A stretch of DNA of 64,000 bases from Paenimyroides marinum (GCF_900108395.1 NZ_FNXE01000001.1:62001-126000); one strand, 5' to 3'. Numbered from the stretch's first letter, positions 35,161 to 45,118 are shown. The notes: generated by a model not told the origin, from the sequence alone. Numbers and translations are program-made.

Positions 35161-36087
35161 ATGACAGATATAAAAACAGCAAAACCGTTTTTAAAGTGGG
35201 CAGGTGGTAAAACCCAGCTAATAAAAGACATTGAACGAATTTTGCCAACACAACTGACGAAACAGAAATTTACATATATCGAGCCATTTGTTGGAAGCGG
35301 TGCGGTTTTATTTTGGATGCTAAACAATTTCCCAAAACTTGAAAAAGCAGTAATTAACGACATCAACGAAGATTTAATAAATACTTACAAAACTATCGCT
35401 TCGAATCCAAAAGAATTGATTTCAATTCTTCAAATTTTGCAAGACGAATTTCACAGTTTAGAAGGGAACGAAGACAATAAAAAGGTCTATTACTACAAAA
35501 AAAGAGAACTTTATAACTCTAGAAAAGAAGAGCAAAGTGGTCAAGCCGCTTTGTTTATTTTTCTCAATCGTACTTGCTTTAATGGTTTGTATCGAGTGAA
35601 TAGAAAAAATGAATACAATGTCCCTATGGGCGGTTATAAAAAACCAACAATATGCGACAAAGAGAATATTTTAGCTGTAAGTGAGGCTCTGCAAAAAGTT
35701 GAAATTCTGAACGGAGATTTTGAGCAAACATTAAATTACGCAGACAAAAATTCACTATTTTATTTTGATCCACCTTACAAACCGTTGAGCGAAACTTCAA
35801 GTTTTAATTCGTATGCGAAAGATGAATTTAACGACAACGAACAAGTTCGTTTGAGAGATTTTTGTTCAAAATTAGACGTTTTAAATCTTACTTGGATTTT
35901 AAGCAATTCGGATGTAAAGGGAAAAGACGAAAATGATAATTTCTTTGATGAGCTATATTCTGACTTTAATATTCAACGAGTCGAAGCAAAAAGGAATATA
36001 AATGCAAATCCTGACAAAAGAGGAAAGTTAACGGAATTACTAATTACAAACCAAACAGCTAATCAAGAATATGTCAGAGCAATTTAA
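35161..36087 (+). CDS. dam: Dam-type (DpnM-like) DNA adenine-N6 methyltransferase
   Basis: 308 residues, class alpha N6-adenine MTase. The AdoMet-binding KWAGGK motif is at residues 12-17, YIEPFVGSG follows near 37-45 and the catalytic DPPY is at 203-206. The family methylates GATC in double-stranded DNA, here protecting the host from the DpnII-like enzyme encoded next. It is the first gene of a four-gene operon and overlaps the endonuclease start by 17 bases. Confidence 0.93.
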   Translation: MTDIKTAKPFLKWAGGKTQLIKDIERILPTQLTKQKFTYIEPFVGSGAVLFWMLNNFPKLEKAVINDINEDLINTYKTIASNPKELISILQILQDEFHSLEGNEDNKKVYYYKKRELYNSRKEEQSGQAALFIFLNRTCFNGLYRVNRKNEYNVPMGGYKKPTICDKENILAVSEALQKVEILNGDFEQTLNYADKNSLFYFDPPYKPLSETSSFNSYAKDEFNDNEQVRLRDFCSKLDVLNLTWILSNSDVKGKDENDNFFDELYSDFNIQRVEAKRNINANPDKRGKLTELLITNQTANQEYVRAI

Positions 36088-36910
36088 AATATTCTTATCT
36101 CAACTTTCGGAAACCAACGCAACGCTTGATTATTTTACTGATTTTAAAAAAATAAAAAGCAACGTAAATAAGATTTCAATTAAACTCAATCAGTTAAATT
36201 ATCTGATTGGAAAAGAAAATTTAAAAGAAGCTGTAAACGAACTTTATGACGAAAATCCGAAAGTTTTTGAAGTTTTGGACATTCTGATTGCCATTCGTAA
36301 AAACAAAAAAGCCAAAACTTTCAACAACAAAGGCAAAATTGTTTTACTTGATTCTTATTTCACATCGCCTGAATTGATTTTGGAATACATAGAAGAAACA
36401 GGATTAGCAGAGGTTTTTAGAAATAAAGACGTTACAAATTTGGTAGATTACGTTTTCGGAATCGAAGTCGGTTTAGATACAAACGCCAGAAAAAACAGAG
36501 GTGGAGATAATATGTCAAAAGCTGTTTCTTTGATTTTTGACAAGGCTGATGTTTTCTATAAAAAGGAAGTGAACAATACTATTTTTCCTGAAATTATCAG
36601 CTTAGGAGCTGATGTAAAACGATTTGATTTTGTCATCAAAACCAAAAAGAAAACCTACCTGATTGAAACCAATTATTATAATAGTGGCGGTTCAAAATTG
36701 AATGAAACTGCAAGAGCTTATTCCGATGTTGCACCAAAAATAAATCAATATCCTAATTACGAATTTGTTTGGATAACTGACGGACAAGGTTGGTTTTCTG
36801 CTAAGAACAAATTGGAAGAAGCATATAACATAATTCCGAGTTTGTACAATTTGATAACGCTTGAAGATTTTATCAAGAAAATTCAAAAGGAAGAAATTTT
36901 AGAATTTTAA
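36071..36910 (+). CDS. DpnII-family type II restriction endonuclease (GATC)
   Basis: 279 residues matching the DpnII/MboI endonuclease family, which cleaves unmethylated GATC. Family blocks are FGIEVGLDTNARKNRGG in the middle, then the PD-(D/E)xK-like core FDFVIKTKKKTYLIETNYY, and GGSKLNETARAY. Its start lies inside dam, and the next gene begins after 3 bases. Cytoplasmic; regulated at least by coupling to the methyltransferase. Confidence 0.92.
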   Translation: MSEQFKIFLSQLSETNATLDYFTDFKKIKSNVNKISIKLNQLNYLIGKENLKEAVNELYDENPKVFEVLDILIAIRKNKKAKTFNNKGKIVLLDSYFTSPELILEYIEETGLAEVFRNKDVTNLVDYVFGIEVGLDTNARKNRGGDNMSKAVSLIFDKADVFYKKEVNNTIFPEIISLGADVKRFDFVIKTKKKTYLIETNYYNSGGSKLNETARAYSDVAPKINQYPNYEFVWITDGQGWFSAKNKLEEAYNIIPSLYNLITLEDFIKKIQKEEILEF

Positions 36911-36913
36911 AAT

Positions 36914-38674
36914 ATGTACATATCTAAATTAAGTGTAAAGAATTTTAAATGTTATAACGAAATTGAAATTAATTTTGATCCAAACTTTAATTTAATTATC
37001 GGTGAGAATAATAGTGGAAAATCAACTATTCTTGATGCCCTTAGACTTTGGCAGTTGGCATTTCAAAAATTTCTAAAAGATAGAACAAATAATCAATCAA
37101 GTTCATTTTATGCTTCTCAATTTTTTAGTTTTACTATTGATGATATATCTTTTTTAAGAATATTAGATTTTCAGAATTTATTTAAAAATAAATCTAAGAA
37201 AGATTTTGAAATCACCCTTACTATATCAGATGGTACTAATGAAATTATTCTACCGATAATTTTCTTAAAAACAACTAAAGGTCAAGTCCTTAATTTTCAA
37301 CTTTGCAAAGAACCAAATCAAAGACCTGATATTTCAAAAAAAATATCAGACTTACTAGGCATACCTTTAGGCTCTGATTTCAAAGAAATATTTTTATTTA
37401 CTTATATAAACCCAATATTCTTACTGCCAAATAAAGAGCCACAATACTCTAAAGGATATATTTTAAATAAGCTACGTGAATCTAAAGCAAATGAGATAAT
37501 TAGAAATTTACTTTATGCTATTTCTCCAGAACGAAAAAAAATAAAAAAAGAGGTTAAGGAAGATAAATTATTAGAAATAGAAGACACAATTAAGAATATC
37601 CTAAACATTGGTGACATCTCATTCTCTAAACGATTAGAAGACGAAGATAGTTATATCAAGATTTTTTCTAAAAATGAGGTTTTAAAAACAGAAGTTGAAA
37701 TAAACCAATTAGGAAGTGGTACTATAAATGTATTAAATATACTATCAGTGTTAGCTTATGGTGATTATGAACAATTCAAATTAAATGTCTTGATGTTGGA
37801 CGAGCCAGATTCTCATCTGCATTTTAACCATCAACACAGATTATATAAACACTTAGAAAAAGTTTCACAAGAAAATAATAAACAAATTTTTATAATTACT
37901 CATAATTCAACTCTTATATCTCAATTTGACAATGTATTATTTCTTGAGAAGGACAAGAAAAAAATTATTCCAATACAATTAGAGGAATATTTGGAATCTC
38001 ACTTAAAAAAAATTGATGAAAATCATTACAATGTAATGAAGGAATTAAGTGATGCTAAAAAAGAAAAGGAAAAGTTAGAAGAATTACTAAAAGAAAATGA
38101 TAAACCAATAATTTTTTGTGAAGGAACTTCTGATGTTTCTATTTTAAAAAAAGCCTTTGAAAAATTATATGGAACGGAACTTTATAATGACACTATTAAA
38201 ATTGAAGGAGGTGGAGGTGAAGGTGTGGTTGGTAATAAGGTAAAAAATAACACCTCTAAAAATGTAATCATCGGAATATTAGACAATGATTATGCAGGGC
38301 AACAACAAAAGAAAAAAATTATTTCCGATCATAGTTTTGAAGTTGTTGATGATACTCACTGTAAAAAAGGTAATAATAATATTGTAATTCTTCCAATTCC
38401 TCAATCAAGAATTGACTCTGCCGTCTATTTCGAGAAGAAAACATTTATAGAATATTTATTTTCTGATGATACCCTAGAAAATAAATTAGGGATAGAACTA
38501 ACTCAACATAGAGGAGAAAACTTTAAAAGATTTGATGAATTAAAAATTGATTCAATAAAATCCACAATAATTAAAAATATAAATAACTTGGAAAGAGAAG
38601 ATTTTAATCACTTTATTCCTCTCTTTGAAAAAATAGCTGAAGTTATAAATTATACATTACCAACAAATGCTTAA
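36914..38674 (+). CDS. OLD-family ATPase-TOPRIM nuclease-like protein inside the DpnII operon
   Basis: 586 residues. An ABC/SMC-like ATPase domain starts at once: Walker A GENNSGKST (30-38), Walker B LMLDEPDSHLH (D296, E297), and H-loop Thr-His-Asn with H330. A Lys/Glu coiled linker (about 365-395) leads into a TOPRIM domain with FCEGTSD (E403) and LDND (D457, D459). This matches class-1 OLD/GajA-type nucleases. It lies in frame order between the endonuclease (3-nt gap) and the second methyltransferase (8-bp overlap). The gene looks more AT-rich than its neighbours (only 8 G/C in bases 37141-37200). Its role is inferred as defence; no standard DpnII system needs it. Confidence 0.85.
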   Translation: MYISKLSVKNFKCYNEIEINFDPNFNLIIGENNSGKSTILDALRLWQLAFQKFLKDRTNNQSSSFYASQFFSFTIDDISFLRILDFQNLFKNKSKKDFEITLTISDGTNEIILPIIFLKTTKGQVLNFQLCKEPNQRPDISKKISDLLGIPLGSDFKEIFLFTYINPIFLLPNKEPQYSKGYILNKLRESKANEIIRNLLYAISPERKKIKKEVKEDKLLEIEDTIKNILNIGDISFSKRLEDEDSYIKIFSKNEVLKTEVEINQLGSGTINVLNILSVLAYGDYEQFKLNVLMLDEPDSHLHFNHQHRLYKHLEKVSQENNKQIFIITHNSTLISQFDNVLFLEKDKKKIIPIQLEEYLESHLKKIDENHYNVMKELSDAKKEKEKLEELLKENDKPIIFCEGTSDVSILKKAFEKLYGTELYNDTIKIEGGGGEGVVGNKVKNNTSKNVIIGILDNDYAGQQQKKKIISDHSFEVVDDTHCKKGNNNIVILPIPQSRIDSAVYFEKKTFIEYLFSDDTLENKLGIELTQHRGENFKRFDELKIDSIKSTIIKNINNLEREDFNHFIPLFEKIAEVINYTLPTNA

Positions 38675-39554
38675 ACCATTTTTCAAATCCAAAGACAAAA
38701 ATTTCTATCTTCTTCACGGAGATACAATGGAACTTTTATCTCAATTTGAACATAAGTTTGATATGGTTTTTGCAGATCCACCCTATTTTCTTTCTAATAA
38801 TGGTTTGTCAATAAAAAATGGGCAAATTGTAAGTGTAAACAAGGGAAAATGGGACAAATCCGAAGGATTTGAATTTATCAACGATTTCAACAGAAAATGG
38901 CTTTCGTTGGTTCGGGATAAAATGAAAGATGATGCAACGATTTGGATTAGTGGAACAATGCACAACATTTTTTCGGTTGGTCAAATTCTGACCGAATTAG
39001 GTTTTAAAATTCTCAACATTATTACTTGGGAAAAGACAAATCCGCCACCAAATTTTTCTTGTCGTTACTTTACATATTCAACTGAACAAATAATTTGGGC
39101 AAGAAAAAACGAAAAAGTTCCGCATTACTTCAATTATGAACTGATGAAACAATTGAATGGCGATAAACAAATGAAAGACGTTTGGAAGTTACCAGCGATT
39201 GCACCTTGGGAAAAATCTTGTGGTAAACATCCAACACAAAAACCATTATCGGTTTTGACAAGACTTATTTTGGCTTCAACAAAGCCAAATGCTTGGATTT
39301 TAGATCCATTTACAGGAAGTTCAACAACAGGAATTGCGGCAAATTTGGCAAACAGACGATTTTTAGGAATTGACCAAGAAGAAGAGTTTTTGACAATAAG
39401 CAAAAACCGAAAAATCGAGATTGAAAATCCTAAAATATCTGTTCTTTACAGACAAAAAATTGGTGGTTTCAACGATAAAAATGAACTTGAATTATTTATT
39501 TTAGAAGAACCAAAAGATCAATATAAAACAGAATTAAAACTGTATAAGCGGTAG
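38667..39554 (+). CDS. DpnA-like DNA adenine methyltransferase (class beta)
   Basis: 295 residues, N6-adenine MTase with catalytic motif DPPY at residues 37-40 near the N-terminus and the AdoMet motif DPFTGSST (from D213) near the C-terminus, the class beta order. KHPTQKPLSVL precedes it. In DpnII systems this second enzyme (DpnA) methylates GATC also in single-stranded DNA, protecting incoming transforming DNA. It overlaps the OLD-like gene by 8 bases and ends the operon; no terminator hairpin follows before the argS terminator. Confidence 0.9.
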   Translation: MLKPFFKSKDKNFYLLHGDTMELLSQFEHKFDMVFADPPYFLSNNGLSIKNGQIVSVNKGKWDKSEGFEFINDFNRKWLSLVRDKMKDDATIWISGTMHNIFSVGQILTELGFKILNIITWEKTNPPPNFSCRYFTYSTEQIIWARKNEKVPHYFNYELMKQLNGDKQMKDVWKLPAIAPWEKSCGKHPTQKPLSVLTRLILASTKPNAWILDPFTGSSTTGIAANLANRRFLGIDQEEEFLTISKNRKIEIENPKISVLYRQKIGGFNDKNELELFILEEPKDQYKTELKLYKR

Positions 39555-39692
39555 TTTTTTGTGATTATAAAAAAAACAACAATAATTTATCTTTAAAAGA
39601 TCTCCATTAGGAAAAATAATATTGAAGTAATTAATAAAAAAGAATATTATTTCGAAATATACTAAAAAGAGTAAATTCAAAAAAAACAAAAA

Positions 39693-39720
39693 AAAACGCC
39701 CCTTTCAAAAGAGGCGTTTT
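39693..39720 (-). terminator. Intrinsic terminator of argS
   Basis: AAAACGCC (39693-39700) pairs with GGCGTTTT (39713-39720); the stem extends inward with one mismatch. A long T-rich tract follows on the minus strand. It may also stop transcripts from the operon on the other strand. Confidence 0.8.
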
Positions 39721-39728
39721 CGTATTTT

Positions 39729-41516
39729 TTACATTCTATTCGGAACATCAATTCCCAATAAAGCAAAGGCGTTTTTAACCGTTTGCCCTACTTTATCTGA
39801 TAATTGCACACGGAATACTTTTTTATCGTGATTTGCTTCTCCTAAAATAGAAACCGACTGGTAAAACGAGTTGTATTCTTTAACCAAATCGTAGGTGTAA
39901 TTGGCAATTAATGCCGGACTGTATGTTTTGGCTGCTTGCTGAATTACTTCCGGAAATTGTGCTATTATTTTAATTAATTCTTTTTCTTTTTCGTGAAGAG
40001 ATACTTCGTTATCGTTCAGTACGACAGAACTATAATCAAAATCGGCTTTGCGAAGAATAGACTGAATACGAGCGTAGGTATATTGAATAAACGGACCGGT
40101 GTTTCCTGCAAAATCTACCGATTCTTTTGGATCGAACAAAATACGTTTTTTAGGATCCACCTTTAAAATGTAATACTTCAAAGCGCCTAAACCAATCATT
40201 TGGTACAAATTGTCTTTTTCTTCGGTTGATAATCCATCTAACTTACCTAATTCTTCTGAAATTTCTTTGGCAGTCACCGTCATATCGTTCATTAAATCAT
40301 CGGCATCTACAACGGTTCCTTCGCGCGATTTCATTTTTCCCGAAGGTAAATCAACCATTCCGTACGATAAATGATACAAATGTTCAGCCCAATCGTAACC
40401 CAATTTTTTAAGAATTAGGAACAAAACTTTAAAGTGGTAATCTTGCTCGTTACCAACGGTATAAACCATTCCGCCCACATCAGGAAAATCTTTTACACGC
40501 TGAATTGCCGTTCCAATATCCTGCGTCATGTAAACCGAAGTTCCGTCTGAACGCAACACCAATTTTTCGTCTAATCCATCCGGAGTTAAATCAATCCAAA
40601 CCGAATTATCTTCTTTTTTATAGAAAATTCCTTTTGCCAAACCTTCTTCAACCACATCTTTCCCCAACAAATAGGTATTGCTCTCATAATAATTACAATC
40701 GAAATCTACGCCAATGTTTTTATAAGTTGCCTCGAAACCAGCATAAACCCACTGGTTCATTTTTTGCCAAAGTGACACAACCTGCTCATCGCCTGCTTCC
40801 CATTTACGAAGCATTTCCTGAGCTTCTAAAATTAATGGCGCTTGTTTTTTGGCTTCGTCTTCGGTCAAACCTTTTTCAATTAATTGATTGATTTCGGCTT
40901 TGTAAGCTTTGTCAAATTCCACATAATAATTACCAACCAGCTTATCGCCTTTTAACCCGGTAGATTCTGGTGTTGCATTGTTTCCGAATTTTTCCCAAGC
41001 CAACATCGATTTGCAGATATGAATTCCGCGATCGTTAATAACCTGCGTTTTATATACTTTTTTACCGGCTGCTTTTAAAATTTGAGCCACCGAATAACCC
41101 AACAGCACATTACGAACGTGTCCCAAATGTAGAGGTTTATTGGTATTTGGTGATGCGTATTCTACCATTACCGCCTTTTCGTTTTCTTTTTGAGTAGAAA
41201 ATCCAAAGGTTGCATCGTTTAAAATACCATTGAAAAATTGTGTGTAATATTTATCATCAATCACGATGTTTAAAAAGCCCTGAACCACATTGAATTTTGA
41301 AACCAAATCAACATTCTCTGTCAGAAAGGTTCCAATTTTTGTTCCTATTTCAACAGGATTTCCTTTCAACTGTTTAACCAGTGGAAAAACAACCATAGTA
41401 ACATCTCCTTCAAAATCTCGTCGCGTAGCCTGAAATTCCACTTTATCAATTGTTAAATCGAATAATTGCTGAACTGCCTGCTGTATATACGGCGTTAAAA
41501 TTTCTTGTAAAGACAT
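39729..41516 (-). CDS. argS: Arginyl-tRNA synthetase
   Basis: About 595 residues from the ATG at 41516 (MSLQEILTPYI). An in-frame ATG lies 57 bases upstream, but a -7 promoter element (41544-41551) sits inside that extension, so the internal start is preferred. Features are the HIGH-type motif HLGH in EYASPNTNKPLHLGHVRN, the KMSK-loop equivalent GKMKSREGTVV and the anticodon-binding domain ending in ALLGIDVPNRM. Cytoplasmic class I synthetase, normal length. Confidence 0.96.
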   Translation of the reverse strand: MSLQEILTPYIQQAVQQLFDLTIDKVEFQATRRDFEGDVTMVVFPLVKQLKGNPVEIGTKIGTFLTENVDLVSKFNVVQGFLNIVIDDKYYTQFFNGILNDATFGFSTQKENEKAVMVEYASPNTNKPLHLGHVRNVLLGYSVAQILKAAGKKVYKTQVINDRGIHICKSMLAWEKFGNNATPESTGLKGDKLVGNYYVEFDKAYKAEINQLIEKGLTEDEAKKQAPLILEAQEMLRKWEAGDEQVVSLWQKMNQWVYAGFEATYKNIGVDFDCNYYESNTYLLGKDVVEEGLAKGIFYKKEDNSVWIDLTPDGLDEKLVLRSDGTSVYMTQDIGTAIQRVKDFPDVGGMVYTVGNEQDYHFKVLFLILKKLGYDWAEHLYHLSYGMVDLPSGKMKSREGTVVDADDLMNDMTVTAKEISEELGKLDGLSTEEKDNLYQMIGLGALKYYILKVDPKKRILFDPKESVDFAGNTGPFIQYTYARIQSILRKADFDYSSVVLNDNEVSLHEKEKELIKIIAQFPEVIQQAAKTYSPALIANYTYDLVKEYNSFYQSVSILGEANHDKKVFRVQLSDKVGQTVKNAFALLGIDVPNRM

Positions 41517-41543
41517 TGTATGATTTTTTAAATTATTAAGATG

Positions 41544-41551
41544 CAAAGATA
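41544..41551 (-). promoter_or_regulatory. Predicted -7 element of argS
   Basis: On the minus strand TATCTTTG matches TAnnTTTG, about 28 bases upstream of the preferred ATG. No -33 element is clear. Confidence 0.45.
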
Positions 41552-41708
41552 AAACTTTTAGTTGTTTTACCATTTATTAAAAATAACCGAATGTTTTTTC
41601 TTTATGGTGTAACATTTTAATCTAAACATAGACTAATTCATCAAACAATAAATTGAGTGGAAAATCAATTTTGATTACCGCTTAAAATCATACAAAATAA
41701 AAACAAAA

Positions 41709-44117
41709 ATGAAAAAGAAGTACTTAACCCTGTCATTTATTATGGCTGTTTCTGCAAGTGTCTGGGCACAACAACCCACAAACGGTGACGGAATAATAAA
41801 AGGAAAAATTACCGAGAAAATTACTAATGAGCCTGTTGGTTTTGCTTCGGTTGCTATTTCGGCAAACGGACAAATTATTTCGGGCGATTTATCCGATGAA
41901 GACGGATCGTTCACCATTACCAATCTGCCAAATACGCAAGTAGAAGTTTCGGTAGAATACATTGGGTTTAAAACCTATAAGCACACAGTGAATTTATCTG
42001 CCCAAAAAACGGTTGATTTGGGAACAATTGCTTTAGAAACCGATGAAGAAGTTTTGGAAACATTAGTTATTGATGCAGAACGCAGCACTATGGAACAATT
42101 GGTTGACCGAAAAGTGATTCGTGTGGGAAAAGATTTATCTACCGCCGGTGCATCAGCTTCGGATATCATGAACAACATTCCGTCGGTTAACGTAGATCAA
42201 GATGGAAATATTTCCATGCGGGGCAATCAAAATGTACGTGTTTTAATCGATGGAAAACCCACGCAATTAGATCCTAAAACCTTGCTGAAACAAATTCCGT
42301 CTAATGCAATCGACAAAATTGAACTTATCACCAATCCATCGGCAAAATACAATCCGGAAGGAATGTCGGGGATGATTAATTTTGTGTTGAAGAAAAACAT
42401 GCAGGATGGTTTTAACGGAAGCTACAACGGAAACATCACGTTTGCAAAAGTTCCTAAGTTTAATCAGGGTATCGATTTGAATTACCGCAAAGGGAAAGTG
42501 AACTTTTTCGGGAACTACAATTATTCTGATCAAAAAACATTTAACGACGGGATGATGACACAGTTAGATGATATGAGCGAGCAACGTTTTGATATAGTAA
42601 ACGACAATAAAACGCACACCTTTAAGGTAGGATTCGATGTGTATGCTAACGATAAAAACACGTTTTCATTTTACACCAATCAAACATACGCTGACGGAAT
42701 TGGTACGGTGGGCAACACTATTTTTTACCCCAACAATCCCTTGTTTCTGCAAACCGACCAGTATGAAGGATCTAATCAGTCGCAAATTTACAATGCCGCT
42801 TATAAGAAATTGTTCGCTACAGCCGGCCAAACGTTAGATTTTGAAGTAAATTACAGCAAGACCAACAACGATCAGGGTGGAAATTTTGATATTTTAAACC
42901 AAGGTACCAATCCGTACACGGATTATAGCGACAATACGGTTGATGCTGTTCAGGCGAATTTAGATTACGTACATCCATTTAACGAAAAAACAAAATTAGA
43001 AGTAGGTGCTGAATACCGCAACACCGGTATTGACAATACATACACAACCACAAATACGTTAGGCAAGCCTGCCAGTTTTGAATACAATGTTGATATAGCA
43101 TCGGCTTATGCTACTTTTGGTTCAAAGTATGACAAATGGGGTTATCAAATTGGTGCCCGCTTAGAAAAGTATAACGTAGAAGCTAATTACATCATTGGTA
43201 CAGAACCGGCCGATTTTAAAGACGATTATTTAACCGTTTATCCATCTGCCTTTTTAAGCTATACACCTACCCAAACCGATTTTTTCCAAATTAGTGCCAG
43301 TAGAAGAGTTGACCGACCAAATGTTTGGCAAACCAGACCTATTCGCGATTACAGTACACCACGCGTAGTGCAGATTGGTAATCCGCAATTGAAACCGCAG
43401 TTTACCAATTCGTTAGAATTTAATTACACCAAGGTTTTTGGCGTAAAGGGAAGTGCTACTTTCGGAGCTTATTACCGAATGATTAACGCCCCTATTGAAC
43501 GTACATTTTATTTAGATACTTCATCTCCCGAAGCCATTGCCGAAAAGAAAATGGTCATGAGTTACGGAAACTTTGACGAATCTACCGCTTACGGTGCCGA
43601 ATTATCTTCTAACTATAAAATTACAAAATGGTGGGATATTCAGCCAAGTGTGGAATATTATTTCAGAAATCAACGAGGGATTGTTACGGTTTTAAACCCT
43701 GACACGAACGAAGGCGAACTACAACAACGAGAAATTGACAACGGTGTTTTTAATGCCCGAATGAATAATAATTTCAAAATTACCAATGCATTCCGTGCCT
43801 CCTTATTCGGATTTTATCGTGGCGATGCCAAAGACATTAACGGAACCATGAAAGCCATGTATAAGATGGATGCCGGATTGCGTTACAGCTTCTGGGAAAA
43901 TAATGCCAATGTAAGCTTGCGTTTCAACGATGTGTTTAATACCATGAAAGCAAGTTTTGAAGGCGATGCCCCTTACCCGCAAACAGGTGTATTTACCTGG
44001 GAAAGCCAATCATTATTTGTTGGTTTCCAATATATGTTTGGCAGCGGAAAGAACCGTGCCTTGCAACGTAAAACCCGTGACAAAAACGAAGTTCAAAACT
44101 CCGGCGGATTCTTTTAA
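41709..44117 (+). CDS. TonB-dependent receptor-like outer membrane beta-barrel protein
   Basis: 802 residues with a signal peptide (MKKKYLTLSFIMAVSASVWAQ). A CarboxypepD_reg-like domain follows (about 28-110: GKITEKITNEPVGFASV), then a plug domain with MRGNQNVRVLIDGKP and INFVLKKN, then a large C-terminal barrel of the OMP_b-brl_3 type from about residue 260. The length and lack of a T9SS tail fit a TonB-dependent transporter or barrel of unknown substrate. It is the only gene in its unit; a terminator lies 6 bases after the stop. Confidence 0.87.
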   Translation: MKKKYLTLSFIMAVSASVWAQQPTNGDGIIKGKITEKITNEPVGFASVAISANGQIISGDLSDEDGSFTITNLPNTQVEVSVEYIGFKTYKHTVNLSAQKTVDLGTIALETDEEVLETLVIDAERSTMEQLVDRKVIRVGKDLSTAGASASDIMNNIPSVNVDQDGNISMRGNQNVRVLIDGKPTQLDPKTLLKQIPSNAIDKIELITNPSAKYNPEGMSGMINFVLKKNMQDGFNGSYNGNITFAKVPKFNQGIDLNYRKGKVNFFGNYNYSDQKTFNDGMMTQLDDMSEQRFDIVNDNKTHTFKVGFDVYANDKNTFSFYTNQTYADGIGTVGNTIFYPNNPLFLQTDQYEGSNQSQIYNAAYKKLFATAGQTLDFEVNYSKTNNDQGGNFDILNQGTNPYTDYSDNTVDAVQANLDYVHPFNEKTKLEVGAEYRNTGIDNTYTTTNTLGKPASFEYNVDIASAYATFGSKYDKWGYQIGARLEKYNVEANYIIGTEPADFKDDYLTVYPSAFLSYTPTQTDFFQISASRRVDRPNVWQTRPIRDYSTPRVVQIGNPQLKPQFTNSLEFNYTKVFGVKGSATFGAYYRMINAPIERTFYLDTSSPEAIAEKKMVMSYGNFDESTAYGAELSSNYKITKWWDIQPSVEYYFRNQRGIVTVLNPDTNEGELQQREIDNGVFNARMNNNFKITNAFRASLFGFYRGDAKDINGTMKAMYKMDAGLRYSFWENNANVSLRFNDVFNTMKASFEGDAPYPQTGVFTWESQSLFVGFQYMFGSGKNRALQRKTRDKNEVQNSGGFF

Positions 44118-44122
44118 TATAC

Positions 44123-44155
44123 AAAAACCGATTGAATGTTCTTCAATCGGTTTTT
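44123..44155 (+). terminator. Terminator of the beta-barrel gene (same stem as 47369-47397)
   Basis: AAAAACCGATTGAA (44123-44136) pairs perfectly with TTCAATCGGTTTTT (44142-44155) around a 5-base loop. The same 14-bp arms recur at 47369-47397. Confidence 0.88.
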
Positions 44156-44203
44156 GTATTATGTTAAAAAAGCTTATTTTCGTATTTAACCAAATTCTTA
44201 AAA

Positions 44204-45118
44204 ATGATCATAGAAACACACGAGCTGAGCTTTCAGTTCAACAAATACCACAAACTATTAGATAAAGTATCGATACAGGTTCCCGAAAAAAGTATTTACG
44301 GATTTTTAGGACCAAACGGTGCAGGAAAATCAACCACCATTCGACTGATAACAGGATTATTAGGCGAGCAAAATCCGGGAGAAATATCTTTATTCGGAAA
44401 ACCGCTGCAAGAACAACTTCCTTTCGCTTTTTCGCAAATTGGCTGTATCATTGAAACGCCTACTTTGTATGCACATTTAACCGGTTTGGAACATTTAAAA
44501 TTTGTTGCAAAATTGCAAGATACCAACGATTCAAAATTTAACGAAGTGTTAGATTTGGTAGGATTGGATCATGCCAAAAATATTAAATCTAAAAAATATT
44601 CGCTGGGAATGAAACAACGATTAAGCATTGCAATGGCTTTGATTAACGATCCTAAACTGTTGATTTTAGATGAACCGGTAAACGGACTGGATCCACAAGG
44701 AATCATAGAAATACGTTTACTGCTTCAAAAACTGAATCGTGAAAAAGGCATCACTATTTTTATATCGAGCCATATTTTAGCCGAAGTGGAGAAATTGTGT
44801 ACACATGTTGGTATTTTGCACAATGGCATACTTCAGTTTCAGGGAACGATGAACGAGTTAAAAGCCAAAAACAGTCAGGCTTCAATTGTGGTTGAAGTTG
44901 CAAATTTAGACCAACATTTAAATATTATCCAACAACAATATCCCGATTGTATTCAAATCAGCGAAAACGAAATTCAGCTTAAATTTTCAAGCAAAGAAGA
45001 AATTCCGTCTTTCGTAAACTTTTTAGCACAACACAATATATCGGTTTACAAAATTCAGCCACAAGGCGGATTAGAAGAATGGTTTATTGATTTAACAAAA
45101 CAAATAAAAACACTATGA
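44204..45118 (+). CDS. ABC transporter ATP-binding protein (BcrA/lantibiotic-immunity-like)
   Basis: 304 residues. Walker A GPNGAGKST (36-44), the signature YSLGMKQRL, Walker B LLILDEPVNGLDPQG and the H-loop SSHILAEVE are all present. The family serves ABC-2-type exporters such as bacitracin or lantibiotic immunity systems and antimicrobial efflux. A C-terminal extension of about 80 residues follows the nucleotide-binding domain. It overlaps the permease gene by four bases (ATGA). Confidence 0.92.
   Translation: MIIETHELSFQFNKYHKLLDKVSIQVPEKSIYGFLGPNGAGKSTTIRLITGLLGEQNPGEISLFGKPLQEQLPFAFSQIGCIIETPTLYAHLTGLEHLKFVAKLQDTNDSKFNEVLDLVGLDHAKNIKSKKYSLGMKQRLSIAMALINDPKLLILDEPVNGLDPQGIIEIRLLLQKLNREKGITIFISSHILAEVEKLCTHVGILHNGILQFQGTMNELKAKNSQASIVVEVANLDQHLNIIQQQYPDCIQISENEIQLKFSSKEEIPSFVNFLAQHNISVYKIQPQGGLEEWFIDLTKQIKTL

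Noticed and set aside
36071-36910. Loss of GATC sites as a signature of the DpnII system in this window
   Set aside because: GATC is easy to find throughout the window, for example at several places in rodA, so there is no visible depletion; an exact count would be needed.
35161-39554. A prophage or integrative element carrying the restriction genes
   Set aside because: No integrase, tRNA attachment duplication or phage structural gene is visible. Flanks (ffh, argS) are ordinary housekeeping genes.
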